DNA of 64,000 bases from assembly GCA_963682025.1 (NCBI GenBank), contig OY821518.1:225103070-225167069 (forward strand), written 5' to 3'. Source of the DNA: Cordilura impudica (lineage: Eukaryota > Arthropoda > Insecta > Diptera > Scathophagidae). The notes below the pieces were generated by a model. That model made no database searches and had not been told where the DNA came from. It was given only the letters and a program-made list of their open reading frames with translations. Positions 46,191-57,640 of the stretch are shown piece after piece. Numbering within the stretch: the stretch's first letter is position 1; every line of letters begins with the position of its first letter. A program made the position numbers and the translations under genes.

Positions 46191-46572
46191 GGGGCATTTG
46201 CTATTTCTTGGCGAGTTTTCATTCGATTTTGAAGTTATATAGCTTTTTGAACAGTTAATTTAGTACTGATATCGATTTATGTAACAACTTATCGAAAAAT
46301 TAAACTATAGAACGAAATTTTCGTAAAATGTGAAAAACGTCATATTTTCTCCATATAAACACACTTGAAATTTTCAGTCGCGTTGAGGCATCTCTAAATT
46401 TTTTTTTTTTGATTAAGCCAAAACTTTGTATTTCTCAGTTTTTTTGCTACTCGCATATTTTTAGGAGGTGAGACCGAGAGTTTGAAGACCTTTTTTTATT
46501 AAGGCCCACCGTAGAACACATACATGACATTTGATCAAAACCGCTGACATGACGGGGACTTGCTCAAGTCGA
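46191..46572. other. Unassigned stretch before FB2
   Basis: Text such as CGTTGAGGCATCTCTAAAT and TTAAGGCCCACCGTAG looks like a degraded DNA-transposon terminus. No partner end is found in the window. Confidence 0.3.
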
Positions 46573-46580
46573 CATGGTTA
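46573..46580 (+). repeat. Left 8-bp target duplication of FB2
   Basis: CATGGTTA, identical to 48717-48724. Confidence 0.9.
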
Positions 46581-48716
46581 CAAGGTTCAGAAAATACACA
46601 CATGAAACACACAATGTTCTGTTCAAAAGCAGCCAACACATATCTTTATTTTCATATCAATTATGTGCGTTTCTAAATTTTCTACGGTGCCCAACACAAT
46701 CATGACTGTGTTCGTTTTAATATTTCGTTATTTACACGAACATGTTTCTATCACGTACTTTTTGTTTCGATCACACATAAACCACACAGATTTGAGTGTT
46801 GCTTTATTTGAAGTTCGTGTTCTGGTACGTGTACTGAAAAAAAAAACAGAACATGTACAATAAACAGGTTCGAGTTCAGTTATATTTTAAGTCGTGTTGT
46901 GGCTCGTGTACTAAGAAAAAACAGAACATGTACAATAAACAGGTTCGAGTTCAGTTATATTTTAAGTCGTGTTCTGGCTCGTGTACTAAGAAAAAACAGA
47001 ACATGTACAATAAACAGGTTCGAGTTCAGTTATATTTTAAGTCGTGTTCTGGCTCATGTACTAAGAAAAAATAGAACATGTACAATAAACAGGTTCGAGT
47101 TCAGTTATATTTTAAATTCGTGTTCTGGTTCTTGTACTGCGAAAAATTGAAACATCAATTCGCGATCTGATACACCCCGATAAAAACGACAACAATAGTT
47201 TCAACCAAATTTATTAAAATTTTATTGACCCTTTTTTATGACTTACGTTGCAAATTGTTTACAATTGTCAAATATTTTAAAATTTTATTGGCCATTTTTT
47301 TGTGATTTACGTTGAAATTATTTACAATTGTTTTTATTGACTGGTTTTTATTTTAATAAAATATGGTAATAAAATACTTAAGACACAAAAACTATTTAGC
47401 ATCATAAAAGTTACACTTGTTGGTTGTTAGGTTTTTTTTGCATTACCCACCCCTATTTTCGCAACCAATTAGTGTCATAGACGAAAAACCCAATTTCGCG
47501 GCATAAAAGACACACTTGTTGGTTGCTAGGATCTTTTGCAAACATTTTTTTTTTTTTGGTAACAAATAACTTTAGACACAAACAAATTTTGCATCATAAA
47601 AAACACAATCACCCACCCTTAATTTGCGAACCAATTAGTGTCAATGCACAATTCTTTTCTCAATAATTTTTTGGGATATTTTTGCATAAAAACACAATGA
47701 GTGTCAATAAAAAAAACCCAAAAAAAAAATTTCATATTTTATTGTCGCTTTTTTATGACTTACGTTCAGTTTTAATTAGATCGTGATCTATAAGTGTACT
47801 GTGTTATTGTGTAAGTAGCAAATATTTTGTGAAAATTAAAAAAATTGGAAAGCAATAACAGAAATAAGTTTTGCTATAAAAAATACGCAACTTTTAATTG
47901 CGAAACGAAAAAATTTACACGTCTGATTGAAACCTGCAAGAAAGATTTAAGTGCGGTGTGCAGTTTTTGTGTCTTAAGTATTTTATTACCATCTTTTATT
48001 AAAATAAAAACCAGTCAATAAAAACAATTGTAAATAATTTCAACGTAAATCACAAAAAATGGCCAATAAAATTTTAAAATATTTGACAATTGTAAACAAT
48101 TTGCAACGTAAGTCATAAAAAAGGGTCAATAAAATTTTAATAAATTTGGTTGAAACAATTGTCGTCGTTTTTATCAGGGTGTATCAGATCGCGAATTGAT
48201 GCTTCAATTTTTTGAGTACACGAGCCAGAACACGAATTTAAAATATAACTGAACTGGAACCTGTTTATTGTACATGTTCTATTTTTTCTTAGTACACGAG
48301 CCAGAACACGACTTAAAATATAACTGAACTCGAACCTGTTTATTGTACATGTTCTGATTTTTCTTATTACACGAGCCACAACACGACTTAAAATATAACT
48401 GAACTCGAACCTGTTTATTGTACATGTTCTGTTTTATTTTCAGTACACGTACCAGAACACGAACTTCAAATAAAACAACACTCAAATCTGTGTGGTTTAT
48501 GTGTAATCGAAACAAAAAGTACGTGATAGAAACATGTTCGTGTAAATAACGAAAAATTAAGACTAACATAGTCATGATTGTGTTGGGCACCGTAGAAAAT
48601 TTAGAAACGCACATAATTGATATGAAAATAAAAATATGTGTGTGTTGGTCTAAGTTATGTTTGTTTACATATATGTACGAGTTTTTTATTCAGTGTGTGT
48701 TTTTTTCTGAACTCTG
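46581..48716. mobile_element. Foldback hAT-like element FB2 (2136 bp)
   Basis: Inverted arms of roughly 770 bp: 46581 to about 47350, and about 47980-48716. Left end CAAGGTTCAGAAAATACACA; reversed right end CAGAGTTCAGAAAAAAACAC. The left arm holds four 75-bp tandem units (starts at 46846, 46921, 46996 and 47071). The spacer (about 47350-47980) has AACCAATTAGTGTCA repeats and no convincing protein. The 8-bp duplication is exact. The frames encoding repeated NRTCTINRFEFSYIL-like text come from the 75-bp period. Confidence 0.85.
46846..47145 (+). repeat. 75-bp tandem repeats in FB2 left arm
   Basis: Four units of exactly 75 bp, each with ACAGAACATGTACAATAAAC and GGTTCGAGTTCAGTTATAT. The last unit is slightly diverged. 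The GGTTCGAGTTC word resembles an RNA polymerase III B box, but no full tRNA-like fold is seen. Confidence 0.85.
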
Positions 48717-48724
48717 CATGGTTA
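48717..48724 (+). repeat. Right 8-bp target duplication of FB2
   Basis: CATGGTTA, identical to 46573-46580. Confidence 0.9.
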
Positions 48725-49839
48725 TATATATTTTTTGCAAGCCCATTAAAAGTTTGAGTATCCCTGTAAACATTTAAGCAGAATACTTATAAAATTGAAA
48801 TGAAACATTTCATAATTTGATATAGAATTTATTGTTAATGTGAATTATATATTCGATAAGTATGGACTTTAGACCTCAATACACCCGTTGCTGGGTAGTT
48901 AGGAAACACACACACACATTAAAGGCGGTAAGAAGTTAAATTCTTTGTTGTTATCGAGCACTTCACACAACAGTGTTATATTTATTTAATTTCTCAATTC
49001 GTTTGCAACACACAACAAAACTTCCCAATCAGATTGTCTGAAATAAACATGCTGTTATGACAGTTGTTGATTCATATTGTTGAAGTTATACCCTTCGGTA
49101 AAAAACATGCACCAAAGTCAATTCTTTCAACCAATACAAATACGCTGAATTGTATGTAGACATCAAGTGGAAGATATTGCAGCAATAGCATTTTGTCAAA
49201 ACAACCTTCAATTGTTTCTAGGTTATTAAAATGATGGTAAAAATGTCTTATTTTTTTATTTATTTAATGAATTTTTTGTTTTTTTTTTTTTAATGAAGAT
49301 AAATGTATTAATAACTTAAAATACAAGCACTTTCATTAAAGTTTGAAGCTATTAATCTTCTCATTTGCTTCATTTTATTTTCAATATTTATTAGAACTTT
49401 ACAGTGCCGTTTCATAAAGTCAGATAAACCATTGATAACACTTAAATACTCAATTACATTCCCGTATTTTTCGATTCCATAAGTTTATTCTGATATTAAA
49501 ATGTTTGTTGGGCTAGCCAATTAAAAATGCAGATAAATTTTTTCTTTTTGAAAATGTCCTCAGAATAAAATATCGGACTATAAGGTGTTTATAATAGAAA
49601 ACTACTCATATTGATGATGTACTGTGTATACAAATTTATACATTACACTTTATATAATTGTTTTTTCGCCACCACAAATGCAAACGGACGCTTACGCAGA
49701 AGAAGAAAAATCTTTGCCTGACTTTTCTAGAAATATGCCAAACAACTATTTCTATAATTTTTAATGGTGTGTAATAAAGAAGAAGAAATATTTTTAAATA
49801 TTTTTAAAAATCATAACTAGTCTGTATTCATAATCAGAC
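48725..49839. other. Gene-free stretch
   Basis: No gene or repeat recognised. AAATAAAGAAGAAGAAATATT at about 49775 could be the tail region of the SINE candidate that lies next to it on the minus strand. Confidence 0.4.
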
Positions 49840-49985
49840 CGGTTTCTGGCTTTCAGATTAGATTGGTTCTATGTGAAATTTTTGTACTTATGCGGTCGTG
49901 AGGTTTGAACCTGCATCTATCTATACACTCATACTTGCACTTTTTGATAATGCGCTTTAACACAGTCATCTAAAGTCAGGCCTAC
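49840..49985 (-). mobile_element. Probable tRNA-derived SINE (head region)
   Basis: On the minus strand the sequence reads TAGATGACTGTGTTAAAGCG (A-box-like, 49953-49972). About 40 bases later comes GGTTCAAACCTCACGACCGC (B-box-like, 49892-49911). This is the spacing of an RNA polymerase III internal promoter in a tRNA-related head. It continues into AT-rich body text. No second copy is seen here, so mobility is inferred from the type. Confidence 0.5.
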
Positions 49986-50644
49986 GATTTATATACTTAG
50001 GTTAATCGAACATATTGTTTAAAAAAATTTATTTATTTTATCTTTAACTTAATACATAAAAATGTTGGCGGGAATGTATTTAATCACTTCACAGCTGAAC
50101 CACTGAAGTTATTCAAACCATATGTACGTGTGGTACTCCGGAGTGTTATTCTTTATGTTAGAGTGGAATCGGAGCAGTGGGCGTGGCGCCACCCATACAA
50201 AGAAATTATTCAATAATTACTATTATTACTATGAGTAACCGTGTCGGAAATGGGCGGGAGCTGATAAAAGGACGAGTGGGAGGTGCCCATGTAAAATGTA
50301 TTTTTCATATCCTACAACTTCAGTAATATAAAAGGGAGAGTAAGGATACTTTTTATAGTTTCATAGAGTAGTAGCGGTTCTGAAAGTGGTCGGTGTCGGA
50401 TCTATAGGCGTAGCACCCCCCATACAAAGTAATTATTCCAAATCGCATATGTTGACTACTACGAGGAGAGAGCTTTGCAAATTTGTGTGAGGTTATCTAT
50501 TATTACTGTAAGTAGCCATGGCGAAAATGGGCGGGATCGGATCAGTAGGCGTGGCACCCCCCTTACAAAATATTTATTGAATATCCTATATTTCGTGAAC
50601 TATTACAGAGAGATATGTTATAATTTGGGTGATATCATCTGTTA

Positions 50645-51073
<429 letters not shown>

Positions 51074-51155
51074 GTTAATGTAAATAGCCGTAAGGAAAAT
51101 GGTTGATATCGGAAAAATGGCGGTGGTAGCTCAAGTACAAATGAATACATAAACA

Positions 51156-51956
51156 ACAAGTAAGAAAATTATAGTCGGTCTAGACCGACTATATGATACC
51201 CAATACCATGCGTTTAGAGACCCTATCTCTCAGACCCAACTAACTGGATATAGAAAATAAGCATAAACCAAATTTGAGTAGGATTTTTCTTAATTTTTTT
51301 GGCTGCAGATATGAAAAATTTCATATCGGATGCTATATCTATATCGGGACTAGGCCCAAAAATGGACCGATCCTGACCATGTTTGGTAAGGTCTCTTGTA
51401 TTTTGCAAAAATATACATATACAAACAAAATTTGAGAAGAATCAGTGCAATATTTTTGTTTTTTGATAGATTTAAGTGAAGATCGGGAAGCAGCTCTATA
51501 TGGGGCCTATGAGTAAGAGTTGTCCCAAAGAGATCATTTTGGGACTATGATTAATGGATATAATAAACGCATACAAACCCAATTTGAATATGATTTATAT
51601 GATAATTTGTATCTTATGGCAATTTAAGTCGATTTCATAAGGGCCATTTGTATGGGGGCTAGGTCTGAACATGGACCGATTCCCACCAATTTCAATAGCG
51701 TCCATGCCATGGCCGATAAAAGCTTATATACCAAATTTCGTCGAAATATATTCATATTTGCGACCTGCAGTTTGATTACAAGCTTTACATGGACACACAG
51801 ACGGACGGACGGACATCATTAAATCGAATCAGATAGTGATTCTGATTCGATCGGTATAATAAAAGATGGGTCTAGGTCAAATATATTTGGTAGTTAAAAA
51901 CAGCAGCACAAAGTCATTATACCCAAACCACATAGTGGTATAGGGTATAGGGTATA
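51156..51956 (-). mobile_element. Family D copy (full length)
   Basis: Reversed: ACAAGTAAGAAAATTATAGT with the perfect hairpin at the left, CGAATCAGATAGTGATTCTG at about 51825, and GTGGTATAGGGTATAGGGTA at the right, where the terminal TAGGGTA is duplicated. Flanks are ACA and AAAACG. Confidence 0.85.
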
Positions 51957-52215
51957 AAAACGTTGTATGTCTGACTATCAGGCTGAAGCTATCCAACTTA
52001 TATAGAAACCATATGTTCGTGAGGTACTCCTAATTGTTTTTGTTAGTGTTAGACCCCACCCCCTTATTTATGAACACAAATTCACACCGTATAATATTTA
52101 TATAAAATGAACTTTTTTGGAAAAATTTTTACCCGGTCGGTGGTAGCGGGGTAGAAATATATCCGCAAATTTTTATAATTTTCATGTCAATAATATTAAA
52201 TTTAAATATAATAAC

Positions 52216-52243
52216 AGGTTGTGTTGTTGTTGTTGTTGTTGCC
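52216..52243. repeat. (TTG)n microsatellite
   Basis: About 27 bp of GTTGTTGTT inside the Helitron remnant. Confidence 0.9.
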
Positions 52244-52299
52244 TTACGCGACTATTTTCGAAACTTAATTTTGGAATCTCCATGATTTTCATTCAAGCC

Positions 52300-52700
52300 A
52301 ACTGACACTATGGTAGAAAAAGTTGAAGGAGTGAATTTTTCAACTGAATTTTAAATTCACTTGATAATTTACATAATTTACTCTTGAAAGTTGGATCACC
52401 AATTATGCTGCTTCGAAATCTAAATGCAACAACAATGTACAAGGGAATGCGGTTCGTTATTAGGAAAATATTAAGTAACAAGAATCGCGATGATTCCAAC
52501 AGATTCTCCAATTGAATTTAAAGGCTTATAATTCCAATGACAATCAATAAATCTCAACGCCAGTCTGTGGCTTAGATTTGGAAAATTCATGCTTTGCTCA
52601 TGGTCAATTATAAGCAACCAGCTCCAGAGTTGATAAGTCAAACGATTTCTTTTTATATACCGAAAATGATGAAACAAAAAATAAATATCCACACGTTGGC
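52300..52700 (+). pseudogene. Helitron PIF1-type helicase, C-terminal remnant
   Basis: Plus-strand text from 52378 is LLLKVGSPIMLLRNLNA, then TTMYKGMRFVIRKIL. This matches the 'LKVG-PIMLLRNL---GL-NGTR' block of PIF1-family helicases in eukaryotic Helitrons. After a stop, the next segment has SPIEFKGL and PMTINKSQRQSVA (helicase motif near 'FA-TINKSQGQT'), then LENSCFAHGQL-like text broken by shifts. The enzyme would have unwound DNA during rolling-circle transposition. Only about 120 residues remain, with several lesions. The Rep endonuclease part is not in the window. Confidence 0.75.
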
Positions 52701-53099
52701 TTTATAATAAATATTATTATTTAAAAATATTATGTGAAACGATTTTGAATTTATTAAATCGAATAAAAACTTGCATTTAAAACAACATATTGAATTTCGT
52801 TTATTTCTTATTAAAAACATTCGTACTGTAATTGAAATAAATATCAAAACAATTCTGGGAATAAAATAATTATTTTTTGCAGAACAACGTTTGCCGGGTC
52901 AGTTAGTTTTTTTTATATAATTTCACCATAATCAATTAAAAACTAAAATGTTTGTTTCAATCAACAGTGAATTAATTCCTAGAATTATAGATGAACGAAA
53001 AGTAACATTTTGTAGTGATGCCAAAACAGTGGAACCTTTTAAGCTTCTATACCAGAGTTGATTAAAATAATAAAAAGAGAGGATGGTATGACACAAAAT

Positions 53100-53585
53100 G
53101 TGCCCATACAAATGAACCCTATGAGACCGACCAAAATATCATATAGATCTCGGTCAATTTTGGTTGGTGTATGTTTATTACACCCATATAGATCTCGGTC
53201 AATTTTGGTTTGTGTATGTTTATTACACCCAATTATCGGTAGTCCAAAAATAAACCCTATAGGACAATTTTTAGTCATAGCCCCATTATCTATCTTCACT
53301 TAAATCTATCAAAAACAAAAATACTGCACAGATTTTTCTCAAATTGGTTTCTATATGTTTTTGCAAAAAAATAAGCTCACTTACACTTAGTCCCGATATT
53401 AATAAAGCATCCGATATGAACTTTTTCATATCTGAAGGAAAAGAAAATTAATAACAATGCCACTAAAATTTAGTTTATGCTTATTTTCTATATCTAATTA
53501 GTTGGACCTAAGAGATAGGGTATCTAAACGCATGGTAGAGGGTATGGCATAGTCGGTATAAACCGACTATGATTTTTTTATTTGT
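53100..53585 (+). mobile_element. Family D fragment inside Tc1 copy A
   Basis: Internal and 3' D text (CCCATACAAATGAACCCTAT through TAGTCGGTATAAACCGACTA to ATTTGT). A 46-bp segment with TAGATCTCGGTCAATTTTGG is present twice (53142 and 53188), a local tandem duplication. The 5' part of D and some flanking Tc1 sequence are lost. Confidence 0.75.
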
Positions 53586-53643
53586 TTTTAAATACAATTG
53601 TATTTTTCACTGCTTTAATCTTTTAATTATTTATTATAAAATA

Positions 53644-56600
53644 ATGGCAAGAATAAAGTTTTGTGAAGAGTTAAAAACCAGAATAATAGATAATTTTACT
53701 GCAAAAGAAAGTTTGTGAGAAATATTCTATGAATAAATCCAAAATTGTCAAGAAATAAAATTGTCAAGCAATCTAGTGAAAGAGCTATGATAACGACTCA
53801 ACATTTAGCGGCAGACCCCGTAAAACGAGTCAAAGACAGGATAATTTAATAGCAAGAGAGTTTAAAAATGTCGGAAAATGCTATCTAAAGAGCTCATTAA
53901 CAATCTGAAACAAAAATATGTGCTCGAACTATTTCTCGACGACCAATTAAGCTTGATCTTAGTTGTTATCGTTATGTGAAGAAACCACTGATATCAGAGA
54001 AAAATAGTCTGGCTCGCATAAATTTTGCTAGAGAACACATGAACTGGTCAAGCCAGAATTAAAATACTAATCTCTTTTCAGATGAGTCCAAATTTAATTT
54101 AAGAAACCTTGATAGAAGAATGTTTGTACGACGACCAAAGGAAAAAATCATGTGAGTCCGATCACAAGGGAGATGTGTAAACATCTAATAATTAAAGAAA
54201 ACATCAACATCATATTTTCCAGTGGATAAAAAATAAGTCGATTATGCTGTTTTCTGAAATGCAATTGATGTTTTCTGAAATTCAATTGTTGTTTTCTGAA
54301 ATACAATTAATGTTTTCAGCAATTCAAATGATGATTTTTGAAATTCAATTGATGTTTTCTGAAATACAATTATTGTTCTAAGCAATTCAAATAATGCTTT
54401 TTGAAATTCAATTGATGTTTTCTGAAATTCTATTTATGTTTTCTGAAATTCAAATGATGTTTTCTGAAACTCGAATGATGTTTTCTGAAATTATATTGAT
54501 GTTTTCTGAAATTCTCTTTATGTTTTCTGAAATTCAAATGATGCTTTCTGAAACTCGAATGATGTTTTCTGAAATTATATTGATGTTTTCTGAAATTCTA
54601 TTTATGTTTTCTGAAATTCAATTGATGTTTTCTGAAATACAATTGATGTTTTCTGAAATACAATTGATGTTTTCTGAAATACAATTGATGTTTTCTGAAA
54701 TTCTATTGATGTTTTCTGAAATTCAATTGATGTTTTCTGAAATACAATTGATGTTTTCTGAAATTCTATTGATGTTTTCTGAAATTCAATTGATGTTTTC
54801 TGAAACTCGAATGATGCTTTCTGAAATTATATTGATGTTTTCTGAAATTCTATTTATGTTTTCTGAAATTCAAATGATGTTTTCTGAAACTCGAATGATG
54901 TTTTCTGAAATTATATTGATGTTTTCTGAAATTCTATTGATGTTTTCTGAAATTCAATTGATGTTTTCTGAAACTCGAATGATGTTTTCTGAAATTATAT
55001 TGATGTTTTCTGAAATTCTATTTATGTTTTCTGAAATTCAAGTGATGTTGTCTGAAACTCGAATGATGTTTTCTGAAATTATATTGATGTTTTCTGAAAT
55101 TCTATTTATGTTTTCTGAAATTCAAGTGATGTTTTCTGAAATTATATTGATGCTTTCTGAAATTCAATTGATGTTTTCTGAAATTATATTGATGGTTTCT
55201 GAAATACAATTGATGTTTTCTGAAATTCTATTGATGCTTTCTGAAATTCAATTGATATTTTCTGAAATTATATTGATGGTTTCTGAAATACAATTGATGT
55301 TTTCTGAAATTATATTGATGTTTTCTGAAATTCTATTTATGTTTTCTGAAATTCAAATGATGTTTTCTGAAATTATATTGATGGTTTCTGAAATACAATT
55401 GATTTTTTCTGAAATTCTACTGATGCTTTCTGAAATTCAATTGATGTTTTCTGAAACTCGAATGATGTTTTCTGAAATTATATTGATGTTTTCTGAAATT
55501 CTATTTATGTTTTCTGAAATTCAAATGATGTTTTCTGAAATTATATTGATAGTTTCTGAAATACAATTGATGCTTTCTGAAATTCTATTGATGCTTTCTG
55601 AAATTCAATTGATGTTTTTTGAAACTCGAATGATGTTTTCTGAAATTATATTGATGATTTCTGAAATTCTATTTATGTTTTCTGAAATTCAATTGATGTT
55701 TTCTGAAATACAATTGATGTTTTCTGAAATACAATTGATGTTTTCTGAAATTCTATTGATGTTTTCTGAAATTCTATTTATGTTTTCTGAAATTCAAATG
55801 ATGTTTTCTGAAATACAATTGATGTTTTCTGAAATACAATTGATGTTTTCTGAAATTCTATTGATGCTTTCTGAAATTCAATTGATGTTTTCTGAAACTC
55901 GAATGATGTTTTCTGAAATTATATTGATGTTTTCTGAAATTCTATTTATGTTTTCTGAAATTCAAATGATGTTTTCTGAAATTATATTGATAGTTTCTGA
56001 AATACAATTGATGTTTTCTGAAATTCTATTGATGCTTTCTGAAATTCAATTGATGTTTTCTGAAACTCGAATGATGCTTTCTGAAATTATATTGATGTTT
56101 TCTGAAATTCTATTTATGTTTTCTGAAATTCAAATGATGTTTTCTGAAACTCGAATGATGTTTTCTGAAATTATATTGATGTTTTCTGAAATTCTATTTA
56201 TGTTTTCTGAAATTCAAATGATGTTTTCTGAAATTATATTGATAGTTTCTGAAATACAATTGATGTTTTCTGAAATTCTATTGGTGCTTTCTGAAATTCA
56301 ATTGATGTTTTCTGAAACTCGAATGATGTTTTCTGAAATTATATTGATGTTTTCTGAAATTCTATTTATGTTTTCTGAAATTCAAATGATGTTTTCTGAA
56401 ATTATATTGATAGTTTCTGAAATACAATTGATGTTTTCTGAAATTCTATTGATGCTTTCTGAAATTCAATTGATGTTTTCTGAAACTCGAATGATGCTTT
56501 CTGAAATTATATTGATGTTTTCTGAAATTCTATTTATGTTTTCTGAAATTCAAATGATGTTTTCTGAAACTCGAATGATGTTTTCTGAAATTATATTGAT

Positions 56601-57366
56601 GTTTTCTGAAATTCTATTGATGTTTTCTGAAATTCAATTGATGTTTTCTGAAATTCTATTGACGTTTTCTGAAATTCAATTGATGTTTTCTGAAACTCGA
56701 ATGATGTTTTCTGAAATTATATTGATGGTTTCTGAAATACAATTGATGTTTTCTGAAATACAATTGATGTTTTTTGAAAGACAATTGGAAAATGTTTAGA
56801 AAAGAACATATCATAATTTTTTCACAAATACAATCAGATAAAGTCACACCGATTTACAATTCAGCTCACACCGATGTGTTACGCTGTTTTTGCGATTGTA
56901 TTGTGAAATTCAAATTTACCCCCCTGCGCGTATAGATGTTTACACATCAAAAAGCCTAAACCCAAAATCTACAAATAAGACTGTTAAGTTTGGCGGTGGC
57001 AATATTATGGTGTGGGGTGCTTTTCGTGCCAAAAAAATGGGTCCAACTGATGTAATAGAAGTTACACTAAGTGGAATTAGATACGTGCACATTTTTAATA
57101 ACGTAATGTATCCATTCGTGTAGGCAAATATGGCCCTGGTCTGGAAGTTTCAACACGACAGTCATCCAAATCACACCTCAAAAGTTGTAACCGAATGGCT
57201 ACAATCTAATGCCATTGGTGGTTTGGAATGGCCAGCCCAATCCCCAAATCTCAATCCCATAGAAAATCTATGGGAAATTGTATATCGAAAAATACGGACA
57301 CGAAATTACAGAAACAAGACAGATCTCAGAGAGGTAGTTAATTCAGAGTGGCAAAGAACAATTTAA
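53644..57366 (+). pseudogene. Tc1-like (DD34E) transposase, interrupted by family A
   Basis: Starts MARIKFCEELKTRIIDNF (N-terminal helix-turn-helix region), then decayed text with ARTISRRPIK-like and LISEKNSLARINFAREH. LFSDESKFNL carries the first catalytic Asp (codon 54081) before the frame RRMFVRRPKEK is cut by family A. It resumes after 56949 as LNPKSTNKTVKFGGGNIMVW, with HDSHPNH giving the second Asp (codon 57157) and NPIENLWE the Glu (codon 57262), 34 residues apart. All three catalytic residues survive, but stops, shifts and 2.8 kb of insert inactivate it. Confidence 0.85.
54148..56949 (-). mobile_element. Family A copy 4 (largest array)
   Basis: TCATGTGAGTCCGATCACAA hairpin at 54148, the GATGTGTAAACATCT repeat at about 54172, an 18-bp array from about 54240 to 56790 (roughly 140 units), the unique block, and TAGATGTTTACACATCA ending at 56949. 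The target in the Tc1 ORF reads CCAAAGGAAAAAA / AAAAGCCTAAAC, an A-run on this strand (T^T on the element's sense strand). An 801-codon open frame spans the array but encodes only variants of MFSEIQ. I regard it as non-coding. Confidence 0.9.
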
Positions 57367-57640
57367 TTGAACAATTTAATTGAAGCAATACTAAAAAATA
57401 ATGGATAACCAAGAAAATATTGAGACCAAAAATAGAGGGAGAGTTTCCAATTATTGTATATTGTATAACAATGTTTTGTTAGCAGTAATAAACTAAGAAC
57501 TTTTAAGTTTTGTAATTTTTTTTTTCTGAAGTTAAGTAATTTTATGTTAATATTTATTTCTTTTTTAAAAATATATAAATTAATAAAATAATTTTTAATT
57601 TTATGTTATAAAAGTTTTTCATTGTATTATCATTCACTGC

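Larger units (their letters stand above)
53050..57640 (+). mobile_element. Tc1-like family 1, copy A, containing D and family A insertions
   Basis: Left end TACCAGAGTTGATTAAAATA, right end TTGTATTATCATTCACTG. Subtracting the D fragment (about 53100-53585) and the family A element (54148-56949) leaves about 1.3 kb, close to the remaining length of copy B (about 1.23 kb) and normal for Tc1 elements. The transposase is described separately. Confidence 0.8.

Noticed and set aside
46853..47150. Frames with repeated NRTCTINRFEFSYIL or YNKQVRVQLYFKSC text as a repetitive peptide gene
   Set aside because: They arise in all frames from the exact 75-bp period (a multiple of three) in the foldback arms.
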